A stretch of DNA of 33,646 nucleotides from Oligoflexia bacterium. GTDB taxonomy: Bacteria > Bdellovibrionota > Bdellovibrionia > JABDDW01. The stretch's first letter is position 1. The number at the start of each line of letters is the position of its first letter. Shown here piece after piece: positions 24,141-31,467 of this stretch. Location of the stretch: positions 1 through 33,646 of the forward strand of contig JADLCR010000014.1 of the NCBI GenBank assembly GCA_020847095.1, in the 5' to 3' direction. Under the pieces are notes generated by a model. That model was not told where the DNA came from and searched no databases. It worked only from the letters and a program-made list of their open reading frames with translations. Both the position numbers and the translations under genes were made by a program.

Positions 24141-25629
24141 ACGTACTCGTCTCGCCTTTGAAGAACTTGGACCCACATTTGTTAAGTTTGGGCAGCTCCT
24201 TTCAACTCGCCCCAACTTAATTCCGCCCGACTTTGTCGAAGAGTTTAAAAAATTTCATGACCAAGTTGCTACCGTACCGTTTTCTGAAATTAAGAAAACC
24301 ATAGATCAAGAATTCGAAGGAAAGACTGAGACCATCTTCTCATTTATCGACCCAACACCGTTAGCAGCTGCCAGCATCGCTCAAGTTCATAGCGCCCAGA
24401 TGAGAACCGGCGAAGCCGTCGTGATTAAGGTCCAAAGACCTCATATAGTCGAGCGAATCAAAGAAGATTTGGGAGTCTTATACGGCCTAGCGGGCATCAT
24501 TGAACAGTACATTCCCGAGTCACGACCTTATAACCCGCACTCAATGGTTGATGAGTTTTTTAAGACTTTAGAGCTTGAAACAAATTTCATCGTTGAAGCC
24601 AACAATATCCGAAGAATTGCAAAAAATTTTGAGAATGATTCGTCGGTTAAAATACCGCATGCCTACATTGAATTTTCAACGCCCAAGGTTTTGGTTTTAG
24701 AAAAAATAGATGGCATTCCGTTTAGCGATCAAGAAAAGCTTCGCGCAGCCGGGATCGACCGCGAAAAGATCGTTCATGTCGGCGGTAAAGCGTTTTTCAA
24801 AATGGTTTTCCGAGACGGAATTTTTCATGGTGATTTACACGCTGGAAATCTCTTTATTTTGCCCGACAATCGGATTGGGGTTGTGGATTTTGGAGTCGTC
24901 GGCCGTGTTTCTCAAAAAACTAAGGACTCCATAGCCAACATGCTATTGGCACTTGCCACTGAGGACTATGAAATGCTCACTTATGAGTATTTAGACTTGG
25001 CTCCCTATAACAGCAAAGTTAATCAAGACCAGCTCACTCGAGAAATTCGAGATCTTATTGCTCCTTATTTTGGAATGCGCTTTAAGCAGGTTAACTTCGG
25101 AAAGCTATTGCTCGACTCAACGGCCATTGCTGCTCGTTACGGTATCGTGATGCCTTCCGAGCTCATGCTTTTCTTCAAGGGAATTGTCACCATTGAGGGC
25201 CTGGGTCGCACCATTATCAAAGATTTCGATGTGCTGAGCTTTGCCATGGAGTTTGCTGAAGAAATTGTCAAAAATCGCTACGACGTGGGGCGCATGGCCA
25301 AGGACCTAGCCGTTGTAGGCCGAGATACAAGCTCTTTGCTTGCAGCCCTTCCCAGACAATTGAAACAGCTCATGAGAAAACTCAACAGCAATGACTTTGC
25401 TGTCGACATTAACGTGAGCCAAATTGAAGAGCTTCGTAAATCCATTCAAACCAGTGGGTCACTCCAGTATTTAGGCTTGGTCATAGCGGGACTCACTATA
25501 GCGTCAACTATGGCGCTTAACATGGGTAAGGGTCCGCATTTTTATGACATGCCATTGATTTCACTCGCCGGTTATTCGGCCGCCTTTTTCTTCGGAGTGA
25601 TCGCCTTTTACAACTATATGAAACGCTAA
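23956..25629 (+). CDS. UbiB/ABC1-family kinase-like protein
   Basis: This atypical kinase family supports ubiquinone or other quinone synthesis and lipid homeostasis at the membrane. Motifs in order: the conserved N-terminal RLRHIVGVFATHGFQNIL, the KxGQ signature ELGPTFVKFGQLLSTRPNLI, ALA-type loop AAASIAQVHSA, catalytic FHGDLHAGNLFI and metal-binding VVDFGVVG. Two C-terminal hydrophobic segments (YLGLVIAGLTIASTMAL and LAGYSAAFFFGVIAFYNY) suggest membrane anchoring. No usable start codon exists after the rnr stop, so the gene must begin inside rnr. I take ATG 23956 (557 residues); TTG 23935 is an alternative. The overlap is about 185 nt. Confidence 0.9.
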   Translation: MPLLTTGRQIGQTLKNAARLRHIVGVFATHGFQNILERAKLGQFILRKITRNEVLENKSVAERTRLAFEELGPTFVKFGQLLSTRPNLIPPDFVEEFKKFHDQVATVPFSEIKKTIDQEFEGKTETIFSFIDPTPLAAASIAQVHSAQMRTGEAVVIKVQRPHIVERIKEDLGVLYGLAGIIEQYIPESRPYNPHSMVDEFFKTLELETNFIVEANNIRRIAKNFENDSSVKIPHAYIEFSTPKVLVLEKIDGIPFSDQEKLRAAGIDREKIVHVGGKAFFKMVFRDGIFHGDLHAGNLFILPDNRIGVVDFGVVGRVSQKTKDSIANMLLALATEDYEMLTYEYLDLAPYNSKVNQDQLTREIRDLIAPYFGMRFKQVNFGKLLLDSTAIAARYGIVMPSELMLFFKGIVTIEGLGRTIIKDFDVLSFAMEFAEEIVKNRYDVGRMAKDLAVVGRDTSSLLAALPRQLKQLMRKLNSNDFAVDINVSQIEELRKSIQTSGSLQYLGLVIAGLTIASTMALNMGKGPHFYDMPLISLAGYSAAFFFGVIAFYNYMKR

Positions 25630-25657
25630 AGGGTTGGAACGGCCGTTGCAGCCTTGG

Positions 25658-25679
25658 CTCCCATCTTTAATTTGGGAGG
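25658..25679 (+). promoter_or_regulatory. Hairpin that would mask a ribosome-binding site
   Basis: CTCCCA (25658-25663) pairs with TGGGAG (25673-25678) across a 9-nt loop. The 3' arm contains the GGGAGG Shine-Dalgarno of the gene starting at 25689. It may simply be a chance stem or a weak ubiB terminator. Confidence 0.35.
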
Positions 25680-25688
25680 TTTCTCAAC

Positions 25689-26081
25689 ATGAAAAGCGTA
25701 AGTTCTACAATGTTATATTTTGTATTTACAGTCACCGTTCTTTGGACGGTCGCTTCTTTTGCGGGACCGGTCTATGACTGCAAAGCTCCCGAACATAATC
25801 CCGACCTGAGTCAATTCATTCTTATTGTCGACGCCGATCAAGCCTATGCCAGTCGCGTGGGTCTCGATTTTCATCAGGGCACCCGAGTTGTCCCACAGGA
25901 GATCAAAATCAATGGCCATGTCTTTGAAGGTTTTTCGGGAATGATTAAACCTCATAAAGAAGTGGTGATGATCTTATCTCGAGGCATGCGAGACGCCAGA
26001 GCAAAAACCGGAGAGGTCGAGTTGCTTTCAACTGATCCTGATCGAACGCTTAACTTTTCTTGTATCTTAAATGACGAATAA
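25689..26081 (+). CDS. Small exported protein with one Cys near each end
   Basis: The 130-residue product has a signal peptide (MKSVSSTMLYFVFTVTVLWT, then VASFAGPVYDC) probably cleaved after SFA. GGGAGG lies 9 nt before the ATG. The mature part is about 105 residues and predicted beta-rich. A Cys lies five residues in (VYDCKAP) and another six from the end (FSCILNDE), an arrangement similar to the small exported protein at 18470-18892. No family is recognised. A strong terminator begins five bases after the stop. Confidence 0.78.
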   Translation: MKSVSSTMLYFVFTVTVLWTVASFAGPVYDCKAPEHNPDLSQFILIVDADQAYASRVGLDFHQGTRVVPQEIKINGHVFEGFSGMIKPHKEVVMILSRGMRDARAKTGEVELLSTDPDRTLNFSCILNDE

Positions 26082-26085
26082 AAAA

Positions 26086-26119
26086 GGGCGGATGCGCAGG
26101 CATCCGCCCCATATTTTTT
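26086..26119 (+). terminator. Rho-independent terminator
   Basis: A 10-bp perfect stem (GGGCGGATGC / GCATCCGCCC) with a GCAG loop is followed by CATATTTTTT. It is preceded by A-rich sequence, so it may also work leftward for the small peptide gene at 26176-26274. Confidence 0.9.
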
Positions 26120-26175
26120 GCAGTCGAGAGTTCAGTGGGGCCTACTCATCCGCGAGACCCTAGTCATAATTCACC

Positions 26176-26274
26176 TCAAAAATAGCCGAAGGCGAATGAA
26201 CCCAGCGAAACGAAAACCGCTAGCATTAAAACAAAGCCTGCCGGCAAAATCCACTCCATTTCATGAGTGTTCAT
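26176..26274 (-). CDS. 32-residue single-span membrane peptide downstream of flagellin
   Basis: The ATG at 26274 is preceded by AAGGAGG with 5 nt spacing, the best kind of site in this window. The peptide reads MNTHEMEWILPAGFVLMLAV, then FVSLGSFAFGYF. That is a short polar start and one transmembrane helix rich in aromatic and small residues. It lies about 45 nt after the flagellin stop on the same strand, with a hairpin in between. It resembles small assembly or regulatory membrane peptides in general shape, but no family is recognised. Confidence 0.55.
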   Translation of the reverse strand: MNTHEMEWILPAGFVLMLAVFVSLGSFAFGYF

Positions 26275-26292
26275 ACAACCCTCCTTGGTTTT

Positions 26293-26317
26293 AGCGAGGG
26301 GGGTTAAGCCCCCCGCT
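26293..26317 (-). repeat. G/C-rich hairpin after the first flagellin gene
   Basis: On the minus strand, AGCG plus a G-run pairs with a C-run plus CGCT around a TTAA-centred loop, with one bulged T. It begins 3 nt after the flagellin stop. No T-run follows; instead the Shine-Dalgarno of the small peptide gene comes next. It may partly terminate or stabilise the flagellin mRNA. Confidence 0.55.
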
Positions 26318-26320
26318 GAT

Positions 26321-27154
26321 TTAAGTTAATAGCTTCAACGCTACTTGCTGAAAGTTATTAGCCTGCGTGAGCACAGATACTCCAGATTGTAAGAGAATAT
26401 TATTTCTCACCATCTCTGAAGTCTCCAAAGCTACGTCGGCGTCACGAACTCGAGAGTTAGCGGCTGATAAATTCTCATCCGATACTCCCAGATTGGTGAC
26501 TGTCGACTGAAGTCGGTTTTGCATGGCTCCAAAATTGGCGCGAATGGCGTTGACCGAAGTAATTGCCGAATCCGCTGCCGCAATTGAAACTTGCGCCCCT
26601 TCTTTTGTCGCCAGACTGTGGGGAGTGAGCCCGAGAGCCTCAAGTGTTGCATCCGCTGCCGAAGCATTAAACGTAATGCGATCTTTAAACTCGTCGTTAA
26701 AAATTCCCACTTGGATGCTAAATAATCCACCCGTACCATTGAGCAAGTCGCGGCCGTTAAATCTTGTGGTTTCCGCAATTCGCTGCAACTCTGATTTAAG
26801 TTGCTGGTACTCCACATCCAAAAACCCACGCTCTGTGTCTCCAATTGTGTCCGACGCCGCTTGGATCGCCAGTTCGCGAAACCGGATCAGGATATTACTG
26901 ACTTCCTGTAAACCGCCCTCTGCAGTCTGCACCAAGCTAATTCCGTCGCTCGCATTGCGAGAAGCTTGTCTGAGTCCTCGAATCTGGGCGCGTAGATTTT
27001 CTGAAATAGCCAAACCTGCCGCATCGTCAGCCGCTTTGTTAATGCGATATCCTGACGCCAGTCTCGCATAAGAATTTGCCAACATATGTTGCGCGTTGGA
27101 CAAGTTTCTTTGCGCGTTAATCGAGGCAACGTTAGTCGTTATCCTCAAACCCAT
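26321..27154 (-). CDS. fliC: Flagellin (copy 1)
   Basis: This 277-residue filament protein has the conserved N-terminal D0/D1 (MGLRITTNVASINAQRNL, then LASGYRINKAADDAAGLAIS and ISLVQTAEGGL) and C-terminal D1/D0 (NRLQSTVTNLGVSDENL, then NNILLQSGVSVLTQANN). The central variable region is short, as in other flagellins of this length. It is about half identical by eye to the adjacent copy 2. AAGGAGGA lies 6 nt upstream and is embedded in a four-codon mini-ORF. No near-consensus sigma-28 -35 box was found, unlike copy 2. Confidence 0.96.
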   Translation of the reverse strand: MGLRITTNVASINAQRNLSNAQHMLANSYARLASGYRINKAADDAAGLAISENLRAQIRGLRQASRNASDGISLVQTAEGGLQEVSNILIRFRELAIQAASDTIGDTERGFLDVEYQQLKSELQRIAETTRFNGRDLLNGTGGLFSIQVGIFNDEFKDRITFNASAADATLEALGLTPHSLATKEGAQVSIAAADSAITSVNAIRANFGAMQNRLQSTVTNLGVSDENLSAANSRVRDADVALETSEMVRNNILLQSGVSVLTQANNFQQVALKLLT

Positions 27155-27157
27155 ACA

Positions 27158-27172
27158 CTATCCTCCTTGCAT
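27158..27172 (-). CDS. Four-codon leader mini-ORF (MQGG) of flagellin copy 1
   Basis: On the minus strand, AAGGAGGA (complement of 27180-27187) lies 7 nt before an ATG that opens ATG CAA GGA GGA TAG. The flagellin's own Shine-Dalgarno lies inside these codons, and the flagellin ATG follows the stop by 3 nt. A ribosome on the mini-ORF would cover the flagellin start, or reinitiate there. Copy 2 has no such mini-ORF. It may be an unused duplication of the ribosome-binding site. Confidence 0.4.
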   Translation of the reverse strand: MQGG

Positions 27173-27337
27173 AACTGAATCCTCCTTGATTCGGGCCATC
27201 CCTATTGGCCTGTCGGGCATCTTGCCCGTTGGGTTTTTACACTAGAGCATGGTTATTGAATGTGTCGGCTCTCGCTCCTAAGTGCTGACACTCTTGAGAA
27301 GATCTTTTCTTAATGAAAAGTAGTTCTTCCGAATGAC

Positions 27338-27345
27338 TGATCGGA
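27338..27345 (-). promoter_or_regulatory. Sigma-28-like -10 element of flagellin copy 1 (no clear -35)
   Basis: On the minus strand TCCGATCA matches the element of copy 2 exactly, but the position for the -35 element, 11 nt upstream, is an A-run (CAAAAAAA). The leader would be about 175 nt and contains a hairpin CGGGCA-AGA-TGCCCG. Confidence 0.4.
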
Positions 27346-27415
27346 AATTTTTTGATTTTTTTTGAGTCCAGATTTCAAGATATTTTCTGTGTAATAAAAG
27401 GCAGACGAGAGAAGT

Positions 27416-27443
27416 GGCCCCGGCGCTCGATGGCGCCGGAGCC
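27416..27443 (-). terminator. Hairpin terminator of flagellin copy 2
   Basis: On the minus strand, GGCTCCGGCGC pairs with GCGCCGGGGCC around a 6-nt loop (11 bp, one T-G wobble that only pairs on this strand). The T-rich tail is weak. It sits about 125 nt after the copy 2 stop. The remaining 27444-27569 shows no gene. Confidence 0.6.
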
Positions 27444-27569
27444 TATGCAGGAAACAGATACATACAACGTCGACTACTGCCTCGAATTCATTTTCGAGAG
27501 CCACTTCCTTTAGTTTCGGGGGGCAGTCACACTACCCTCAGAGCCAAAGGTCACCCGGCCAAGGATGTC

Positions 27570-28415
27570 TTAACCGAATGACGACTTGAGGAGCGTGAGT
27601 GCCTGAGCACCCGCCTGGTTCGCTTGTGCAAGCACCGCGGTACCAGCTTGGAGCATAATATTATTACGAGTCGATTCCGAAGTCTCTTCAGCCACATCAA
27701 CATCACGGATTCGGCTGTTGGCAGCAGACATATTCTCGTTGCTGACAGCTAAATTGTTTACCGTGGATTGAAGTCGGTTTTGAAGCGCTCCGAAGTCTGC
27801 CCTCATCGCCGACACGCTGATGATCGCGCTATCAATGGCGCTCAAACTGTTTTGCGCAGACGCCTTATCGGCTACTGAAGTCAAATTAACTCCAAGTGCT
27901 GCAACAGTTGAGTCGGCTTTAGATGCGTCGAACACAATCCTGTCGATGTTAGGGTTGTTTCGGGTTCCGACTTGAACGTCGAAGACTGCCCCAGTACCGT
28001 TGAGCAACTGAGTGTTGTTGAACTCAGTACCGTCAGCGATTCTCTGAATCTCAGAGATCAGCTGATCGTATTCAACGTTGAGGAATCCGCGTTCTACAGG
28101 TCCGACGGTGTCAGAAGCTGCTTGAACAGCTAATTCACGCAGACGGATCATGATTGATGAAATTTCATTCAATCCGCCTTCTGCAACCTGTACAAGTGAG
28201 ATACCGTCTTGCGCGTTTCGAGATGCTTGCTTGAGTCCGCGAATCTGAGCTCTTAAGCTTTCAGAAATCGCAAGACCCGCAGCGTCGTCGCCGGCTCTAT
28301 TGATTCGGTATCCTGAAGAGAGTTTCTCGAAGCTCTTATCGAGCGCGAGTTTGGTGCCCATTAAATTGCGTTGTGCATTTAATGAGGCCACGTTGGTATT
28401 AATACGCAAGCCCAT
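27570..28415 (-). CDS. fliC: Flagellin (copy 2)
   Basis: This 281-residue flagellin starts MGLRINTNVASLNAQRNLMG, with LSSGYRINRAGDDAAGLAIS and ISLVQVAEGGLNEISS in the N-terminal D1 region. It ends with NRLQSTVNNLAVSNENMSAA and VLAQANQAGAQALTLLKSSFG. AAGGAGGA sits close upstream of the ATG. A near-consensus sigma-28 promoter lies about 95 nt upstream, indicating class 3 flagellar control. Its leader contains two hairpins (CCACAAC/GTTGTGG and GGAGCAT/ATGCTCC). Bdellovibrio genomes carry several flagellin genes, so more copies probably lie elsewhere. Confidence 0.96.
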   Translation of the reverse strand: MGLRINTNVASLNAQRNLMGTKLALDKSFEKLSSGYRINRAGDDAAGLAISESLRAQIRGLKQASRNAQDGISLVQVAEGGLNEISSIMIRLRELAVQAASDTVGPVERGFLNVEYDQLISEIQRIADGTEFNNTQLLNGTGAVFDVQVGTRNNPNIDRIVFDASKADSTVAALGVNLTSVADKASAQNSLSAIDSAIISVSAMRADFGALQNRLQSTVNNLAVSNENMSAANSRIRDVDVAEETSESTRNNIMLQAGTAVLAQANQAGAQALTLLKSSFG

Positions 28416-28507
28416 AACGTCCTCCTTGATCTGCCCACAACCGCTTGTTGTGGTGGAGCATCATGCTCCTGGGTTCGCTGTCGAAACTCCATGTCCCGAC
28501 ACTTAGC

Positions 28508-28534
28508 TGATCGGAGAGGCCTGAAAAGACTTTA
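28508..28534 (-). promoter_or_regulatory. Sigma-28 (FliA) promoter of flagellin copy 2
   Basis: On the minus strand, TAAAGTCT, an 11-nt spacer and TCCGATCA match the flagellar consensus TAAAGTTT-N11-GCCGATAA at 7 of 8 and 6 of 8 positions. Spacing is exact. Confidence 0.75.
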
Positions 28535-28675
28535 GACATTTTGTGCAAAATTATTTTTCAGGACAAATGACCAGCATAAACCTATGACGTTCGACCAGGT
28601 TTCCAGTCCTGTCGCCACTTTCCGATCGATTTGCCCTATAATAATAATGATACGAAATTTTAAACGGAGGTCACC

Positions 28676-29767
28676 ATGGAAGGCCCTCGCGCACCAACAA
28701 ATCAAGAATACAATGAATTATTAAATTTCCTTAACGGATCGCTGCGCACGCAAAGTGGCTGGTCTATTTCAGATGAATATCCCACGGCGCTCACGCCAGC
28801 GAATATTCACAACCTTAGAATAATCAAAGAACAAGATCAGATTCTCAGCCATGCCGCAATTCGACCCGTCATTATCAAAACCCGCATTGGTCTATTTAAA
28901 GTTGGTTGCATTGGAAGCGTCATCACACGCGAAACCCATCGCAACCTTGGACTAAGCCAACAAGTGATGAATGAGTGCTTAAAGACAATTAAAGACCAGG
29001 GTTGTGATATCGCCATTCTTTGGTCAGACCTGTATGACTTTTATAGCCGTCTTGGATTTCAGTTAGCGGGCACCGAAGTTAGCCTGCTTCTCGACAAGGA
29101 ATTTCCTGGTCCAAAGGGATTTAGAATTACTGAGGGCAATCGCATCGATCCTCAAGCCTTACATCGAGTTTACTCGCAACATACAGTTTCTTCTGTTCGA
29201 ACCCTTCAGGACTTTGAAAAGTACCTGAAGATTCCAAATAGCCGCGTTTACACCGCGTGGAATGCCCAAAACCAACTAGTGGGTTACGCCATCGAAGGTA
29301 AAGGTGCCGACTTGCAAGGCTATATTCACGAATGGGGCGGCCATATTGAGTCACTTACGGCTCTTTTTTCGTATATTCGGACTCATACAGGAAAGCCCGT
29401 CACGGTAATAGCCCCACAGCACGCCTATTCATTGATCAAGCGCATGGAATCTTTTGGTGCGCAAAAGGTAAACGGCCACTTGGGAATGATCAAGATCACC
29501 AATCCCGCATCGGTGTTTTCAAAAATTGGCCGCTCGGCGCGCCAAGAATGGGGAGTTAACCAGTTTGTACTTGAGCAACGAGGGAATGATTATTTTTTTG
29601 GAATCGGTGATCAATTGTTCAAAACAGATCGCGAGGCCGATATCGTCAGACTTATTTTTGGGCCTGAAAAGCCAAGTCAGATTCATGATTGCGGACCGCA
29701 AGTGAATGCCGCTCTTGATAAAATCTTGCCTGTGGATATGTGGATATGGGGATGGGATAGCGTATGA
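28676..29767 (+). CDS. GNAT-family N-acetyltransferase (two-domain)
   Basis: This 363-residue protein has GGAGG 5 nt before its ATG. The N-terminal half shows a GNAT acetyl-CoA site (VGCIGSVITRETHRNLGLSQ, then VMNECLKTIKDQGCDIAILW) and the typical FYSRLGFQLAGTEVSLLL strand. The C-terminal half looks like a second, degenerate GNAT lobe of the kind seen in Eis-like or double-GNAT proteins. The acceptor substrate is unknown. Its stop overlaps the ATG of the next gene (ATGA), so the pair is translationally coupled. A TATAAT-like box occurs about 40 nt upstream. Confidence 0.82.
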   Translation: MEGPRAPTNQEYNELLNFLNGSLRTQSGWSISDEYPTALTPANIHNLRIIKEQDQILSHAAIRPVIIKTRIGLFKVGCIGSVITRETHRNLGLSQQVMNECLKTIKDQGCDIAILWSDLYDFYSRLGFQLAGTEVSLLLDKEFPGPKGFRITEGNRIDPQALHRVYSQHTVSSVRTLQDFEKYLKIPNSRVYTAWNAQNQLVGYAIEGKGADLQGYIHEWGGHIESLTALFSYIRTHTGKPVTVIAPQHAYSLIKRMESFGAQKVNGHLGMIKITNPASVFSKIGRSARQEWGVNQFVLEQRGNDYFFGIGDQLFKTDREADIVRLIFGPEKPSQIHDCGPQVNAALDKILPVDMWIWGWDSV

Positions 29768-30681
29768 AAATAACTCTTCTTGTTTTATTGGTAGCACTCA
29801 CAGTCGGTTGTACGGTAAAGCCCCCAGAAGATGCCGACAATCTCGGCCCTGAAGCCACATACGCAGAGCTTGTCGCAGCTTTTGAGGCCGCCCAAGCGGG
29901 CTATGATCAAGATAAACTGTTTCGCGTCAATGACTTCGGGCAGTGGCAGGTACTTCAGAAGGTACTCAATAACAAGATTATTAAAGAGATTCACGATCTC
30001 GAAGTCATTGAGATCAACAATTCAGCCATTGTATTTATTGATTCTATTCAAGGCGGAAATACTTATCGCAGAGAGATAAAACGGGAACAAAAAACAGCCA
30101 ATCACACACCTCAAATTTTTGACCTACTTCCAAATTTCATAAGCCACAGAGTCAAGACGGCGTGGCTTGGACTTACAAGCTGGGTTTCAAAAATCTCTTT
30201 TGAACGAACAACGGCTGTTGGCGACGAATCTGGTGCCAACTCAGTCAAATCCTTCAAAGAAGAATTATTAGTTCCCCATGCTTCTCTACAAAATACCGTG
30301 AATCAACACCTTGGACGCAATGACCCACCACTTTTACTGAGAAGATCTTCCTTAAATACGAAATCTCTGAGCACCAAATCATCAAGCCGCTATTTCGGAT
30401 TAAAGCATTTCAAGCATCGATTTCTGACAAATAACTGCGCGCAATTGGCTGACTGCAAAGTGATGAGCACTCATATTCAGTTTAACGAGGTCACTCAAGA
30501 CACCTCTGGCAAAGACGTTCGCATTCACCGTATTTATGAAATTAGTTTAGAGGTTCCAGGATTATTCACCTTTCTAGAAGAATGTCTCAGCATGTTGGTC
30601 AAGCAAGAGGAAAGCGATATTCCAGTAACCGAGTGCTATCATGTGGAAGATTTTAGGTTTGGCCCCGTTCGTGTCAATTAA
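29764..30681 (+). CDS. Lipoprotein coupled to a GNAT protein
   Basis: The 305-residue product has a lipoprotein signal MKITLLVLLVALTVGC with Cys16 and a standard lipobox (LTVGC). Residues after the Cys are polar (TVKPPEDADNLG). The rest is mixed alpha/beta with Cys near the C-terminus (NNCAQLADCK, EECLSM, VTECYHV) that could form disulfides. No family is recognised. It overlaps the GNAT gene start to stop, and its own stop shares TTAA with the stop of the convergent tetR-like gene. Confidence 0.8.
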   Translation: MKITLLVLLVALTVGCTVKPPEDADNLGPEATYAELVAAFEAAQAGYDQDKLFRVNDFGQWQVLQKVLNNKIIKEIHDLEVIEINNSAIVFIDSIQGGNTYRREIKREQKTANHTPQIFDLLPNFISHRVKTAWLGLTSWVSKISFERTTAVGDESGANSVKSFKEELLVPHASLQNTVNQHLGRNDPPLLLRRSSLNTKSLSTKSSSRYFGLKHFKHRFLTNNCAQLADCKVMSTHIQFNEVTQDTSGKDVRIHRIYEISLEVPGLFTFLEECLSMLVKQEESDIPVTECYHVEDFRFGPVRVN

Positions 30682-31280
30682 GGGCGATGGGCACTACAAT
30701 GCAAAATTCCATGTACTGCATTCTTAAATACGACTTTTCTTTCGTCTGTTAATTGATTGGCGAGAAGATCCCGATAAAAAAGCGCGTTTAATCCCGAGAG
30801 CAGTGTCGCTGCGGTCTTGGCATTGGACTCGTGACATTCGCCAGAATTCACTGCATTTCTGACTAACACTTCAATGCGCTCTTCGTTCTTGTGTAAAAAC
30901 TCGATAAACCCCACTTCGGGCGTTCCACGCTGGGGCGCCACAGCCAGCCCATATACAAATCGAAGAGCGTAGGGATTATTTCTTATAACAGATTCTGCAG
31001 AATCGAAAAGGGCGTGAATGGCCTCTTCAAAATTTTTAGCTTTCGAATCATAGGCCTGGTATGTGCTAAGCAGGTAGTTGAAACATGTGGTCGCAAGTTT
31101 TGTGAAGAGTTCTTCTTTATTTTTGAAGTAATAATAGAGCGTTGGTTTCGTAACATCAGATGCAGCCGTTATCTCACGAACACTAGTACCGTTGTATCCA
31201 AACTCGCAAAAATGCTTAAGAGCATTTTCCAAGATCTTATCTTCGGTTCCGTTTGTCGTCCTGCTTGTCGGCTCTTGCAC
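30678..31280 (-). CDS. TetR-family transcriptional regulator
   Basis: A 200-residue protein with a classic TetR N-terminal helix-turn-helix: ILENALKHFCEFGYNGTSVR, then EITAASDVTKPTLYYYFKNKEELF. The C-terminal ligand domain is helical and not assignable. I chose GTG 31280 because AAGGG (complement of 31289-31293) lies 8 nt upstream. An in-frame GTG at 31289 overlaps that site. It is divergent from the peroxiredoxin gene with about 190 nt between the starts. Control of the peroxiredoxin or of itself is possible but unproven. Confidence 0.9.
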   Translation of the reverse strand: MQEPTSRTTNGTEDKILENALKHFCEFGYNGTSVREITAASDVTKPTLYYYFKNKEELFTKLATTCFNYLLSTYQAYDSKAKNFEEAIHALFDSAESVIRNNPYALRFVYGLAVAPQRGTPEVGFIEFLHKNEERIEVLVRNAVNSGECHESNAKTAATLLSGLNALFYRDLLANQLTDERKVVFKNAVHGILHCSAHRP

Positions 31281-31467
31281 CCAATCCACCCTTCGGTTAG
31301 TGGGACAACATTTAAATCGTGATAGGTACGACCATAAACGTCAACGATTAGATTTGTGTCAATTGAATTTGTTTGCCAACCCCTCGGAAACTCAGTACTC
31401 TCGGGCGTTTCAGGTCGTTTAAGATTAATATTCTACCGATCGTTAATACAACAAAAGGAGTTTAAGC

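Noticed and set aside
26523-27071. 182-codon rightward ORF antisense to flagellin copy 1
   Set aside because: It mirrors the flagellin coding frame, has no ribosome-binding site and no recognisable domain; flagellin on the other strand is certain.
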